Shown here piece after piece: positions 8,081-17,705 of a DNA stretch of 64,000 bases (positions are counted from its first letter, which is position 1; each line of letters starts with the position of its first letter). Below the pieces are notes generated by a model. The model was not told the DNA's origin and searched no databases. It saw only the letters and a program-made list of their open reading frames with translations. The stretch comes from a bacterium (GTDB lineage: Bacteria > Hydrothermota > Tepidihabitantia > SM23-42 > JAOAFX01), in NCBI GenBank assembly GCA_036382775.1, contig DASVHD010000038.1, positions 50,594-114,593 of the forward strand, given 5' to 3'. A program made the translations under genes and the position numbers.

Positions 8081-8124
8081 AATCCCCCTTTCCCCCTTTT
8101 TTAAGGGGGATTAAGGGGGATTAT
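8081..8124. repeat. CCCCC/GGGGG palindromic dispersed repeat
   Basis: AATCCCCCTTTCCCCCTTTT is followed by TTAAGGGGGATTAAGGGGGA, a near-perfect inverted repeat of about 40 bp between the cyclophilin and Spy-like genes. Relatives occur at 13083 and twice at 38289. Confidence 0.65.
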
Positions 8125-8144
8125 CATTTATTTATTTGAAGTTG

Positions 8145-8702
8145 TTATTTCTCTTCGATCCAGACTTTTTCCATCACGACGTTGGTAAGGGGCCGGTCCA
8201 TTGCGCCAGTCTTGATACTGCCAATTTTTTCCACGATGTCCATACCTTCCACGACCTGGCCGATAACCGTGTGTTTGTTATTAAGATGAGGCTGAGCTGC
8301 CAGGCAGATAAAGAACTGGGAACCATTGGTATTGGCACCGGCATTCGCCATTGACATCGTGCCTTTTAAATGATTCATGTTCGGCGTGAACTCATCATCC
8401 ACGCTGTAACCGGGGTCACCGCTTCCATTACCAAGAGGACAGCCGCCCTGGATCATAAAATCCTTAATGACGCGGTGGAATATCAGCCCGTCATAAAAAC
8501 CCTTTTTGGTAAGACTTATGATATTTTCTACGTTTTTCGGCGCGTCGGCTGGATTCATCTTAACTACGAGCGTTCCGTAGTCTTTTACCTGGATATACAT
8601 GTACGGTGTTTTCGGCGTAATATCCACGGGCGTCTCCACTTTCTCAGTCCTGGTGCCCCCGCATGCCAGGAGCAGCAATCCAGCAAGGACAATATATTTC
8701 AT
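8145..8702 (-). CDS. lipoprotein peptidyl-prolyl cis-trans isomerase, cyclophilin type
   Basis: The 185-residue protein starts with a lipoprotein signal (MKYIVLAGLLLLAC, Cys14), so it is likely membrane-anchored and periplasmic. The cyclophilin core is clear: GLIFHRVIKDFMIQGGCPLG holds the catalytic Arg and the FMIQGG motif. It is followed by NHLKGTMSMANAGANTNGSQFFI and the HTVIGQVVEGMD region. It catalyses prolyl isomerisation during folding of exported proteins. The promoter at 8734-8761 is back-to-back with the rpsA promoter, and an AAAGGAGG site precedes the ATG. Confidence 0.93.
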   Translation of the reverse strand: MKYIVLAGLLLLACGGTRTEKVETPVDITPKTPYMYIQVKDYGTLVVKMNPADAPKNVENIISLTKKGFYDGLIFHRVIKDFMIQGGCPLGNGSGDPGYSVDDEFTPNMNHLKGTMSMANAGANTNGSQFFICLAAQPHLNNKHTVIGQVVEGMDIVEKIGSIKTGAMDRPLTNVVMEKVWIEEK

Positions 8703-8733
8703 TATGCCTCCTTTGAATGCTTGTCATCTCCCA

Positions 8734-8761
8734 ATTATATATAATTCCTTTCAAAAGTCAA
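8734..8761 (-). promoter_or_regulatory. sigma-70-type promoter for the cyclophilin gene
   Basis: Minus strand TTGACT (8761-8756), a 16-bp spacer and TATAAT (8739-8734). It is divergent from the rpsA promoter 28 bp away. Confidence 0.7.
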
Positions 8762-8789
8762 ATGCTTCGGTCGTGAAGTCATGGCTGCC

Positions 8790-8818
8790 TTGACATCAGG
8801 CATTGAATTAGATATAAT
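8790..8818 (+). promoter_or_regulatory. sigma-70-type promoter for rpsA
   Basis: TTGACA (8790-8795), a 17-bp spacer and TATAAT (8813-8818). It is followed by a leader of about 40 nt with AAGGAGGA (8851-8858) before the ATG at 8867. Confidence 0.75.
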
Positions 8819-8866
8819 TCGGTCTTCGGAATTTGCCAAAGGCGAATTCCAAGGAGGACTTATCGG

Positions 8867-10609
8867 ATGGAGAACCATACTAATGAGCAGATCAGCAAGA
8901 TGTTGGAATCGTCGTTCGTCACACCCAAAGAAGGTGACATTGTAAAAGCCACGATCATAAAGCGTTCAAAGAACGGAGTTCTGCTAAACCTTGGGTTGAA
9001 AGCCGAAGGTTTTTTACCTTTTGAAGAATTTACGGTCCCCGCGGACGCGGTGGAAAGCAAAGAAGTTTTTGTTTTTCTCGAAGCGTATGAAGACCGGGAT
9101 GGATTTCCCGTTATCTCAAAGAAAAAAGCGGATTTCCAGCTTGCCTGGGATAAGATCCGCCACCTGTACGAGAACGGCGAGCTTACCATGGCAACGGTCC
9201 GTAAACGGATCAAGGGCGGTTTCGCGGTCGACCTGCTTGGCGTCGAGGCGTTCCTGCCCAGCTCTCAGATAGAATTTAAGGCGCAGTCTGAGCCCGATGC
9301 GATGCTGGGCCAGACCGTCGGGGTCAAGATCGTCAAGATCAACATGATGCGCAAGAATATCGTGGTCTCCCGGCGCATGGCGATGGAAGAAGAACAGGAA
9401 AAAAGCCGGAAGAAGATCTTCAGCAAAGTTAAGTCCGGCGACATCATCGATGGCACGGTCCGCAACCTCACCGACTACGGTGCCTTCATCGACATCGGCG
9501 GTGTGGACGCGCTCCTGCACATCAGCGATCTTTCATGGGTCAAGGTGACCCATCCCGGCGAGATCGTAAAGGTCAACGACCGCATCAAGGTCAAAGTACT
9601 TCTTATGGATAAAGCCACGGGCAGGATCTCGGTCGGCCTTAAGCAGCTTTCGCCGCACCCGTGGGAAGCGATCGAGAACAAATACCCGACCGGCACCAAG
9701 ATCAAGGGCAGAGTGACCAAGGTCGTAGACTACGGCGCATTCGTGGAACTCGAGAAAGACGTCGAGGGGTTCGTTCATGTCTCCGAAATATCATGGTCAA
9801 AGGACGTCACTGTTCCCGGCGAAATGCTCAAGGTCGGTGATGTAGTCGAAGCCGTGATCCTTTCAGTGGACCGTGAAGAACGCAAGATCTTCCTGGGTAT
9901 GAAACAGACCCAGCCTGATCCCTGGTCCATGGTTGAAGAGATGTTCCAGGTCGGACAGAAAGTCACCGCCAAAGTCACGAATCTTAAGGATTTTGGCGCG
10001 TTCGTGCGCCTGCCCGACGGCATCGAGGGACTGATCCATGTCAATGACTTCTTCTGGGACAAGAAAGTCAAAAAAGCGTCGGATTACCTGAAAAAGGGAC
10101 AGCGCGTGGAAGCGGTGATCCGCTCGATCGACCGGAAAAACCGAAAGATCTCGCTGAGCATCAAGCATACCAAGGAAGACCCATTCACGAAATTCGCGGA
10201 AAAATTCACCGAGGGCGCAAAGACCACGGGTAAGGTCAGCGATATCCTACCCAAGGGCCTGCGCGTCATCCTGGAAGATGGCCTGGAGGAATTCATTCCC
10301 TCCAAGTATCTCGGCCGGCGGACCAAGAAACCCAAGGATAATTACAAGCTGGGCGAAGAGATCGAAGTCACCATTAAAAAGATCAATCCGAAACTGCGCC
10401 GCATCATTCTCAGCGAGAAAGAGCCGGTAAAGGCCGCGCCCAGGAAAAAGGACGAATCGGTAAAGCAGTTCACCGAAAAGTACGATAAGTTCACGATCGC
10501 CGACATCATCGGCGCCCAGAAACTCGAGGAAGAAAAAGAAGAACCCGAGGAAGAAGACACCGAACAGGAAGAGCAAGATACAGAAGAAGAAAATCAGGAA
10601 GAAAAATAA
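8867..10609 (+). CDS. rpsA: 30S ribosomal protein S1
   Basis: The 580-residue protein contains six S1/OB-fold repeats, at approximately 20-85, 100-170, 190-260, 275-345, 360-430 and 445-520. Repeats 3-5 have the classic pattern (DYGAFIDIGGVDALLHISDLSW, G.V..V.DYGAFVEL, DFGAFVRL.DGIEGLIHV). It ends in a strongly acidic tail of Glu/Asp. S1 binds mRNA at the 30S subunit and helps unfold leaders during initiation. The strong AAGGAGGA site and the promoter fix the start. Two tRNA-modification genes follow within 6 nt, forming a translation-related operon. Unlike some lineages, it carries no fused cmk or LytB/IspH domain. Confidence 0.93.
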   Translation: MENHTNEQISKMLESSFVTPKEGDIVKATIIKRSKNGVLLNLGLKAEGFLPFEEFTVPADAVESKEVFVFLEAYEDRDGFPVISKKKADFQLAWDKIRHLYENGELTMATVRKRIKGGFAVDLLGVEAFLPSSQIEFKAQSEPDAMLGQTVGVKIVKINMMRKNIVVSRRMAMEEEQEKSRKKIFSKVKSGDIIDGTVRNLTDYGAFIDIGGVDALLHISDLSWVKVTHPGEIVKVNDRIKVKVLLMDKATGRISVGLKQLSPHPWEAIENKYPTGTKIKGRVTKVVDYGAFVELEKDVEGFVHVSEISWSKDVTVPGEMLKVGDVVEAVILSVDREERKIFLGMKQTQPDPWSMVEEMFQVGQKVTAKVTNLKDFGAFVRLPDGIEGLIHVNDFFWDKKVKKASDYLKKGQRVEAVIRSIDRKNRKISLSIKHTKEDPFTKFAEKFTEGAKTTGKVSDILPKGLRVILEDGLEEFIPSKYLGRRTKKPKDNYKLGEEIEVTIKKINPKLRRIILSEKEPVKAAPRKKDESVKQFTEKYDKFTIADIIGAQKLEEEKEEPEEEDTEQEEQDTEEENQEEK

Positions 10610-10615
10610 CAGCGC

Positions 10616-11776
10616 TTGGCAGTACTGTATAATCTGGGCTGCAAACTGAACCAGTACGAAGGTTATTGCCTTCGCCAGAAATACGCCGGTGATGATGATG
10701 TCATCATACTCAATACCTGCTGCGTCACCAGAGAAGCCGAAACCAGATCGATCCGGCGCTTCAAGCACCTGGCAAGGAAATTCCCCGATAAAAAGATAAT
10801 CGTCACCGGGTGCACGTGCCGGCTTTTGCCGCACGAATTCTCCAACGCCCACTTAATCATCGATAATATCCGCCGAAACGGCATTATCGACGGCATCTTT
10901 CCGCTGCCTGACCGGTCCCGCTTCTTCTTAAAGATCCAGGACGGATGCAACGGGAAATGCAGTTATTGCGTGGTCCCTTATCTTCGCGATGTGATAAGCA
11001 GCAAGCCTTTCGCGCGGATCCGGGAAGAGATCGATTGGGCTATTAAATGCGGTTTCAACGAGATCGTCCTGGTTGGCGCCAATATCGGACTTTATGGTTT
11101 GGACAGCGGTTCATCGCTGACGGCGCTGGCCCGCGAACTCGGATCGATCCCTGACCTGCCGCGGATCCGTCTTTCATCGATCGAGCCGACCTTTATCATA
11201 GCCGATCTGGTATCCGCGCTCAAAGGTCTGCCCCTGTGCCGGCATTTTCACATCCCTATACAAAGCGCCGACGACGACATCCTGCGCGTCATGAACCGGG
11301 GCTATACGGTGCGCGAACTTGCGGAAAAGATCGAGCTGCTCGACCGGTCTTTCCCGGACGCGGGCCTGGGTGCCGATATCATCGCCGGTTTCCCGGGCGA
11401 GGATAACGAACGCTTTAAGAACACATACCGCTTTATCCGGGAACAGCCATTCATGCATCTGCATATCTTTCCCTATTCGCCGCGGCCGGTCACCAAGGCC
11501 TACGAACTGGGAGATCCGGTGAGCACGACTGAAAAGAAAAAGCGCCTGTGGGAGCTTAAAAACCTGATCAAGGACAAGAACAAGGTTTTTCGCCAGGCCA
11601 TGCTCGGGAAGGCATACCAGGTGACCGTGGAAAGGAAAAAGGACCGCCTCTACGGATTGTCCGACACATATGTCCGCGTGCTGATCAACGAAGGCGAAGA
11701 AAAAGATCTGCGCCTCGTGCGGATCACAAGCGTATCGGACCGCGAGACCGCGGGCGTTGTCGTTGGACATGAGTAA
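10616..11776 (+). CDS. mtaB: tRNA t6A37 methylthiotransferase MtaB-like
   Basis: This 386-residue MiaB-family enzyme adds a methylthio group to t6A37 of tRNA. It starts at a TTG, 6 nt after rpsA, which yields the family-typical start AVLYNLGCKLNQYEG. The N-terminal cluster ligands are in LGCKLNQYE, NTCCVTREAE and VTGCTCRL. The radical-SAM motif is DGCNGKCSYCVVPYLRD (CX3CX2C). A TRAM-like tail follows. The NTCCVT and N-terminal GCKLNQ wording matches MtaB/YqeV rather than MiaB, and a distinct MiaB is encoded next door. It overlaps the miaB start by 8 nt. Confidence 0.85.
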   Translation: MAVLYNLGCKLNQYEGYCLRQKYAGDDDVIILNTCCVTREAETRSIRRFKHLARKFPDKKIIVTGCTCRLLPHEFSNAHLIIDNIRRNGIIDGIFPLPDRSRFFLKIQDGCNGKCSYCVVPYLRDVISSKPFARIREEIDWAIKCGFNEIVLVGANIGLYGLDSGSSLTALARELGSIPDLPRIRLSSIEPTFIIADLVSALKGLPLCRHFHIPIQSADDDILRVMNRGYTVRELAEKIELLDRSFPDAGLGADIIAGFPGEDNERFKNTYRFIREQPFMHLHIFPYSPRPVTKAYELGDPVSTTEKKKRLWELKNLIKDKNKVFRQAMLGKAYQVTVERKKDRLYGLSDTYVRVLINEGEEKDLRLVRITSVSDRETAGVVVGHE

Positions 11777-13058
11777 ACACCGCATCTATATAAAGACATT
11801 CGGTTGCCAGATGAACAAGAACGACTCGGACGTGATCTACGCGCTGATATCGTCGGCCGGCCACGAACCCGCGCAGGATCCACAGGACGCCGATGTGTAC
11901 CTGGTCAACACTTGTTCGGTGCGCGCGCATGCGGAAAAAAGAGCTGTTGGCCATATTACATCCATGAAAAAATGGCGCATCGCGTCGGCGGAGCGCGTGC
12001 TCGGAGTAATCGGCTGCATGGCGCAGAAAATGGGCGCGGATATCGCGGTCAGGTTTCCTTATGTCGACCTGGTCCTGGGTCCGGACTCGTACGCACAGAT
12101 CCACCGCCATATTGATAACATCTGCGCAAACCGCACCAAGATCATCGACACGAGCCTATCGGACACGACATACTGCGGCATCTACCATAATCCACGCGGG
12201 ATCACCGATTTTGTCTCGATCATGCGCGGCTGCGACAATTTCTGTTCCTACTGCGTTGTCCCCTTTGTCCGGGGCCGGGCGCGTTCGCGACCGGCAGAAG
12301 ATATCATCACCGAGATCGCCGGCCTGGTGGCTGGAGGGGTCAAGGATATCACCCTGCTCGGCCAGAACGTCAACGAATATTCCTACTCAAACATCGGTTT
12401 TGACGACCTGCTATCCATGGTCGCTGAACGCACCAGCGTTTTCCGGCTCCGCTTCCTTACTTCGCACCCAAAAGATCTTAAGCCTTCCATCATCGGAGCG
12501 GTAAGCAAACACCGCAACGTATGCGACTGGTTCCACCTTCCACTCCAGTCGGGGTGCGACCGCATACTATCTCTGATGAACCGCAGCTACACTGCCGCCG
12601 CGTACTCAAACCTGGTCGCGCAGATCAGGAATACCCTGCCCGAGGCAACGGTCACCACCGATATCATCGCCGGGTTCCCGACCGAAACCGACGCGGAATT
12701 CGAGCAAACACTGACCTTGCTGGAGAAGATCCGATTCGATAACATTTACATGTATTACTACTCGCCGCGGGAAGGCACCGAAGCCGCGAAACTCGAAATA
12801 CTGCCCGAAGAAAAACGCAAGCACCGTCTGCAGACCCTGATCGACCTTCAGAACCGCATATTTAAGGAACGCATGAACGAGATGGTAGGCAAGACCTATG
12901 AAGTTCTTTTTGAATCGGGATCGTTAAGCGGCGGCGCCAGGGGCAAAACCCGCGGTAACACCGATGTGATCGTCCGGGAGAAGATCGCGCCGGGCGAGAT
13001 CAGGCAGGTGCTGATCTCGGAAGTACATGGCATAACGCCGGTCGGTGTAATACAATAA
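11769..13058 (+). CDS. miaB: tRNA ms2i6A37 methylthiotransferase MiaB
   Basis: MiaB converts i6A37 to ms2i6A37 using two [4Fe-4S] clusters and SAM. Key motifs: IKTFGCQMNKNDSD, VNTCSVRAHAEKR, GVIGCMAQKMG (auxiliary cluster) and MRGCDNFCSYCVVPFVRGRARSR (radical-SAM CX3CX2C). The HLPLQSGCDRIL stretch and a C-terminal TRAM domain are also present. The ATG at 11769 overlaps the upstream stop; an in-frame TTG at 11757 would add four residues, and neither has a clear ribosome-binding site. It is the third gene after rpsA and mtaB. The substrate pair (i6A and t6A) is inferred from family membership. Confidence 0.92.
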   Translation: MSKHRIYIKTFGCQMNKNDSDVIYALISSAGHEPAQDPQDADVYLVNTCSVRAHAEKRAVGHITSMKKWRIASAERVLGVIGCMAQKMGADIAVRFPYVDLVLGPDSYAQIHRHIDNICANRTKIIDTSLSDTTYCGIYHNPRGITDFVSIMRGCDNFCSYCVVPFVRGRARSRPAEDIITEIAGLVAGGVKDITLLGQNVNEYSYSNIGFDDLLSMVAERTSVFRLRFLTSHPKDLKPSIIGAVSKHRNVCDWFHLPLQSGCDRILSLMNRSYTAAAYSNLVAQIRNTLPEATVTTDIIAGFPTETDAEFEQTLTLLEKIRFDNIYMYYYSPREGTEAAKLEILPEEKRKHRLQTLIDLQNRIFKERMNEMVGKTYEVLFESGSLSGGARGKTRGNTDVIVREKIAPGEIRQVLISEVHGITPVGVIQ

Positions 13059-13082
13059 ATATCGTCATCGTCTGAAATACAC

Positions 13083-13126
13083 ATCCCCCATCCCCCCTTT
13101 TCTAAAGGGGGAAAAAGGAGGATTAT
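13083..13126. repeat. CCCCC/GGGGG palindromic dispersed repeat
   Basis: ATCCCCCATCCCCCCTTTTC, then TAAAGGGGGAAAAAGGAGGA. It lies between the convergent miaB and DUF2284 genes and could double as a terminator hairpin. Confidence 0.6.
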
Positions 13127-13151
13127 AATAATAAAATATTGACTTGCTCTG

Positions 13152-13682
13152 TCAATCGATCAGTATCAGTCCCGTGTAAGTGCACGGGTCATCCAGTTTC
13201 TTGACGACCTCAAGCTTCAAACCGCAGTTCCTGACCGTCTGGTACACGTCAATGCCGCATGCCTCCATAGCCGGCCGGGCGTCTTCCGGGAACCGGCAAG
13301 GTTTCGTCAGATCGCATTTCGCGCAGAACCGACATGGTCCTGATGCCATGCCGAATGCTTTATAATGACCGTCAAGAAATATCGTGCGCTCAAGCCTGGA
13401 CACCATCTTTTTGAACCGCATCCGGAGCGTGCGCTCTCCCCGGTAACGGATGTTCTCCACCTGGATCAATAGAGCCCTTGAATATTCCTTCATCATCTTT
13501 CTGGTGTAGTCGGGCGTCGGCGAGTGCGGCGGACAGGTGTACCGCGTATTGTAACAATCACATCCGTACTGACACTTCAGGCGCACCCAGTTCCCGATGA
13601 CTACATTTCTGGCACTGACGATCCGCGCGCGCGTCGCTCCCAGTGCCAGTGCTTGCTTGACGTATTTCCTGAGATCACTCAT
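13152..13682 (-). CDS. DUF2284 predicted metal-binding protein
   Basis: The 176-residue cysteine-rich protein has two Cys clusters. One is LKCQYGCDCYNTRYTCPPHSPTP near residue 40, containing the CPPxSPTP signature of DUF2284. The other is ASGPCRFCAKCDLTKPC near residue 115, ferredoxin-like in spacing. The Cys pattern suggests Fe-S or zinc binding; the function is unknown. It starts inside the end of the DNA ligase gene (8-nt overlap), so the two are translationally coupled, but I see no biochemical reason for the pairing. Confidence 0.8.
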   Translation of the reverse strand: MSDLRKYVKQALALGATRARIVSARNVVIGNWVRLKCQYGCDCYNTRYTCPPHSPTPDYTRKMMKEYSRALLIQVENIRYRGERTLRMRFKKMVSRLERTIFLDGHYKAFGMASGPCRFCAKCDLTKPCRFPEDARPAMEACGIDVYQTVRNCGLKLEVVKKLDDPCTYTGLILID

Positions 13683-15210
13683 GGCCGCTCCTTTTTATTG
13701 TTTCCAGATCCATGACCGTGTTTATTTCCAAAGCGCTTTTATCCTGCCGGATACGCTTGACCCGGGCGAACCTTAAAGCATACCGCGAATCATAATGAGG
13801 GCTGTCCTGCACGTCATTGAACTCGATCTCCACCACGACCTCGGGTTTTACATATATTGTCCATTGGTCCTCATGCACCTTTATCTGCGGCAGGGTTTTG
13901 GTAAGCCAGCCCATCATCTCGTCGGTCAGTCCCTTGAATGTCTTGCCTACCATCAGGTATTTGGTGCGCGTTTCATCCAGCACGCCGAGATGGAGGTTTG
14001 ACAGCCAGCCTTTGCGCCGACCGTGTCCCCGTTCTGCCGCCAGGATCACGCAGTCGGCGGTGTGGACCCGCTTTATCTTGAACCAATACGCCCCGCGCTT
14101 GCCGGCATGATACCCGGACGACAGCAGTTTGACCACAACACCTTCATTCCCCTGATCGATCGATTCCTCGAAAAATCGCCGGGCCTTGTCCAGGTCCGCC
14201 GCCGCGAGCCGCGAAGCCAGATACGACGCGGGCATGATGTCCTTCAAAATACCCCGCCGCTTTTCATAATCCCAGGATGTCATATCCTGCCCGGCCGCGA
14301 ACAGGATATCGAAGATCCTGGGCACGACCGGCACCGCGGTCTGGACCGCAGCGATGTTTTTTTTGCGGGTGGTCCGTCGGGCGAGTTTCTGAAATGCCAC
14401 GGCCCGTCCGTGGCTATCGATCCCGATCGCCTCGCCGTCAACGATATAGTCTCCATTGACCGGTACGTCCTGCATCATGAGCACGAGGTCGGGAAAGTGG
14501 CTGGTAATATCCTTGAGGTACCGGGAAAAGATCTTGACATCCTTCCCATGCCGGTGCACCTGAATGCGGATGCCATCCAACTTGTGCTCGAGAGCCAGAC
14601 CTTCATTCCCATGTTCGCTGAAGATCGTATCCAGCGACTCTGCGACCTCGGCCAGCATCGGCTTGACCGGTTGGAAAAGCCTTATCGACAGATCACGGAT
14701 GCCATCCCGGCCCTTGACCAGGAGGTGCGCGTGCAGCTTTGCCAGGCTTGGTTCGTGCAGGCTTGCCCTTTCCAGGTCCCCCTCGTCGAGCTCATGGAAC
14801 CGCGCGATCGCTTGCCGCACCAACCCCTCGCCCGCCCCCTGCCGCAGGTCCCCGAGGATCAGCGCTGAAAGGTATCGCTTGTCCAGAACATCGAGCCGCA
14901 TGAAAAGCGGGCGCAATAATGCGACTTTTTCTTGTCCCCTGGCATTCAGTGAGCGTTCGAGATAACCGTCCACGGTTTTCAGGTCAACCGGTTGTCCACC
15001 GACATAAGCGGTTGAGATCAGCGACGATAATCCTTTCCAGGCAAGGTTCAATTTTCCCTGGCGGATCGTTCCGGAAATAAAAAAGACCCCGATCTCGGCT
15101 TCACCAGGGTCAAGTTTCCTTAAGAACTGCCATATGATCTCAATTTTTTCGTTACGGCCCGCAGCTTTACGGATCAGGGTGCTGTATTGCACCAGTTCGC
15201 TGAAGAACAT
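13675..15210 (-). CDS. ATP-dependent DNA ligase
   Basis: The 511-residue protein has the archaeal/actinobacterial LigB-like layout. An N-terminal DNA-binding domain spans about 1-180. The adenylation domain has the nucleotidyl-lysine motif EHKLDG with Lys210. Further motifs are DGEAIGID (III), NEGVVVKLLSSGYHAGKRG (IV) and WFKIKRVHTADCVILAAE (V). An OB-fold C-terminus ends with RYALRFARVKRIRQDK. It seals nicks using ATP. Bacteria use NAD-dependent LigA for replication, so this one is probably a repair enzyme; LigA is not in the window. It lies 33 nt downstream of clpC. Confidence 0.92.
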   Translation of the reverse strand: MFFSELVQYSTLIRKAAGRNEKIEIIWQFLRKLDPGEAEIGVFFISGTIRQGKLNLAWKGLSSLISTAYVGGQPVDLKTVDGYLERSLNARGQEKVALLRPLFMRLDVLDKRYLSALILGDLRQGAGEGLVRQAIARFHELDEGDLERASLHEPSLAKLHAHLLVKGRDGIRDLSIRLFQPVKPMLAEVAESLDTIFSEHGNEGLALEHKLDGIRIQVHRHGKDVKIFSRYLKDITSHFPDLVLMMQDVPVNGDYIVDGEAIGIDSHGRAVAFQKLARRTTRKKNIAAVQTAVPVVPRIFDILFAAGQDMTSWDYEKRRGILKDIMPASYLASRLAAADLDKARRFFEESIDQGNEGVVVKLLSSGYHAGKRGAYWFKIKRVHTADCVILAAERGHGRRKGWLSNLHLGVLDETRTKYLMVGKTFKGLTDEMMGWLTKTLPQIKVHEDQWTIYVKPEVVVEIEFNDVQDSPHYDSRYALRFARVKRIRQDKSALEINTVMDLETIKRSGHE

Positions 15211-15242
15211 TCTCCCCCTCGCGAAAACGATCCTTTAGGACA

Positions 15243-17648
15243 TCAGTCAGTATTGAACGTTATTTCACCTTTAAGCACGGTGGCTTTGATCGCGGTGTTC
15301 TTTTTGAACGCTCCGGATATGATGCTCTTGGAGAGCGGGTTTTCGACCAGGCACTGGATCGCCCTTTTCAAAGGCCGGGCGCCATAGACCGGATCAAACC
15401 CTTCATGGGCGAGATGGTCAATCACCTGGTCATCGAACCGGAGTTCGTAACCGAACTCCTGGGCGTTCTTTGCCACTTTTTTGAGTTCCAGCGCGACAAT
15501 GGATTTGATATCCTCGAACTGGAGCGGCTTGAAAACGATGACCTCGTCAATACGGTTCAAAAATTCGGGTTTTACACTGCGCTGCAGGATCGTGTAGACC
15601 TCGCCGCGCACTTTTTCATAGTCGTATTTGCCGTTCTTAAGGCTTTCCGTGATCACGTCGCTACCCAGGTTCGATGTCATGATTATGATGGCATTCTTGA
15701 AATCGACGGTCCGGCCCTGCCCGTCGGTAAGCCGGCCGTCGTCGAGCAGCTGTAACAGGATGTTGAAAACTTCGGGATGGGCCTTTTCGAATTCATCGAA
15801 GAGCACCACCCGGTAAGGCCGGCGTCTTACCGCTTCGGTCAGCTGCCCGCCTTCCTCGAACCCCACGTATCCCGGCGGCGCGCCGATCAGCCGCGAGACC
15901 GTATGTTTTTCCTGGTACTCGGTCATATCGATCCGGACGATGGCATCTTCCGTGTCGAACAGGAATTCAGCCAGCGCCTTTGCCAGTTCGGTCTTGCCGA
16001 CGCCGGTCGGACCAAGGAAAATGAAAGAACCGATGGGCCGCCGCAGGTCCTTCAAGCCCGCACGCGAACGGCGGATCGCGTCGCTGACCGCGGTCACCGC
16101 GCTGTCCTGGTCGACCAGCCGCTCATGGATGCGCTCTTCCATTCTCATGAGCTTGTTCAATTCCGATTCCAGCATGCGCGCTACCGGTATTCCGGTCCAG
16201 GAAGCGATGATCTGCGCGATATCATCTTCCGTGACCTTGTCGTCGATCCCTTTCTGTTTCATCCACTGCGATTTTTTCTGTTGGAACTCTTTTTGCAGCC
16301 GATCGGTCGCGTCCCGCAGTTCCGCCGCTTTTTCGTACTGCCTCAAGTCGACCGCCTTTTTGCCGTCTTCGATCAGCCCTTCAAGCTTTTTTTCCATGTC
16401 TTTCAGCGCGTCCGGCATCGAGTAGATCTCGATGCGCGCGCGCGCGCAGGCTTCGTCAATGAGATCGATCGCCTTATCCGGCAGATGCCGTTCCGTGATA
16501 TAGCGGTCTGAAAGTCTGGCCGCCGCCAGGATCGCGCTGTCGTCAATGACCACGCCATGGTGCGATTCATACCGGCTCCTGAGGCCCTTGAGGATCGCGA
16601 TCGTATCTTGGACCGAAGGTTCGCCGACGAAAACCGGCGCGAACCGGCGTTCCAGCGCCGCGTCTTTTTCGATGTGCTTGCGGTATTCGTTCAATGTGGT
16701 CGCTCCGATGCACTGAAGCTCGCCGCGCGCCAGGGCAGGTTTGAGCATGTTAGATGCGTCGATCGCGCCTTCGGCCGCACCCGCGCCCACGATCGTGTGC
16801 ATTTCATCGATAAAAAGAATGATCTCGCCCTTGCCTTTACGGATCTCGTCCATGACCGCTTTTAAACGTTCCTCGAACTCACCCCGGAATTTGGAACCCG
16901 CCACCAGCGCTCCCATGTCCAGGGCCAGGATGCGTTTATCCTTGAGGATCTCCGGCACGTTCTTCTCCACGATCATTGAAGCGAGCCCCTCAACGACGGC
17001 GGTCTTCCCCACGCCGGCGTCACCGATCAGCACCGGATTGTTCTTGGTCCGCCGCGACAGCACCTGGATGACCCTTTTGATCTCGTTCTCGCGTCCGATC
17101 ACCGGGTCAAGACTGCCCTTTCGCGCCAACGCCGTGAGATCCCGCGTGAACCGTTCCAGCGCCATATACTTATTTTCCGCGTCCTGATCGGTCACCCGCT
17201 GAGACCCGCGTATGACCTGCAAAGCCTGGTAAATTCTTTCCTTGGTAATACCGTAGTCGCGGAGCACGCGGGCCGTATCGCCTTCGCCTTCGCCGGTGAT
17301 CGCCAGCAGGAGATGCTCGCAGCCGGTATATTCATCCTTCATGCGCTCGGCTTCTGCCTGCGCCTGGGCAAAAAGCCGCTTGCTGCGTGGCGTGACATAG
17401 ATCTGCCCGGTCCCGGCTCCGCCGTAGACCTTTGGTTTCGCTTCCAGCGTGGCTTCGAGCCGCCTTTGCACGACATCGGGCGCCACGTCGATCTTCTTCA
17501 GTATTTTCGGCACGAGGCCGTCTTCCTGCCTTAATAACCCCAGGAACATATGTTCGGTGTCAAGTTCCTGGTGGTTGTATTCTTCCATGATCTCCTGCGC
17601 CAGGGCAAGAGCTTCCTGGGCTTTTTGCGTAAATCTATCGTATCTCAT
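15243..17648 (-). CDS. clpC: ClpC-like AAA+ unfoldase without a visible ClpP loop
   Basis: The 801-residue class I Clp ATPase has an N-domain (1-145), a first AAA+ module (Walker A GDAGVGKT, 209-216; Walker B IILFIDE) and a second one (GPTGVGKT, 546-553; VVLFDE). The middle domain is short (about 405-475) and contains a UVR-like [12 protein letters not shown]. That matches ClpC and not the longer coiled coil of ClpB. The segment after the sensor TSN (660-690, [19 protein letters not shown]) has no [LIV]GF tripeptide, the ClpP-docking loop of ClpC, and instead reads like ClpB. It may act without ClpP. clpP is not in the window and no CIRCE element was seen upstream. Confidence 0.85.
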   Translation of the reverse strand: MRYDRFTQKAQEALALAQEIMEEYNHQELDTEHMFLGLLRQEDGLVPKILKKIDVAPDVVQRRLEATLEAKPKVYGGAGTGQIYVTPRSKRLFAQAQAEAERMKDEYTGCEHLLLAITGEGEGDTARVLRDYGITKERIYQALQVIRGSQRVTDQDAENKYMALERFTRDLTALARKGSLDPVIGRENEIKRVIQVLSRRTKNNPVLIGDAGVGKTAVVEGLASMIVEKNVPEILKDKRILALDMGALVAGSKFRGEFEERLKAVMDEIRKGKGEIILFIDEMHTIVGAGAAEGAIDASNMLKPALARGELQCIGATTLNEYRKHIEKDAALERRFAPVFVGEPSVQDTIAILKGLRSRYESHHGVVIDDSAILAAARLSDRYITERHLPDKAIDLIDEACARARIEIYSMPDALKDMEKKLEGLIEDGKKAVDLRQYEKAAELRDATDRLQKEFQQKKSQWMKQKGIDDKVTEDDIAQIIASWTGIPVARMLESELNKLMRMEERIHERLVDQDSAVTAVSDAIRRSRAGLKDLRRPIGSFIFLGPTGVGKTELAKALAEFLFDTEDAIVRIDMTEYQEKHTVSRLIGAPPGYVGFEEGGQLTEAVRRRPYRVVLFDEFEKAHPEVFNILLQLLDDGRLTDGQGRTVDFKNAIIIMTSNLGSDVITESLKNGKYDYEKVRGEVYTILQRSVKPEFLNRIDEVIVFKPLQFEDIKSIVALELKKVAKNAQEFGYELRFDDQVIDHLAHEGFDPVYGARPLKRAIQCLVENPLSKSIISGAFKKNTAIKATVLKGEITFNTD

Positions 17649-17705
17649 ATTTCACTAATATATTAGACAAAAAATATGGCTTTGAGTTTATGCTAAATGA
17701 TGAAA

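Noticed and set aside
14023..14868. 281-codon open frame opposite the DNA ligase
   Set aside because: Antisense to a well-supported ligase; no recognisable family features.
15777..16511. 244-codon open frame opposite clpC
   Set aside because: Shadow of the conserved ClpC frame; no start signal or homology.
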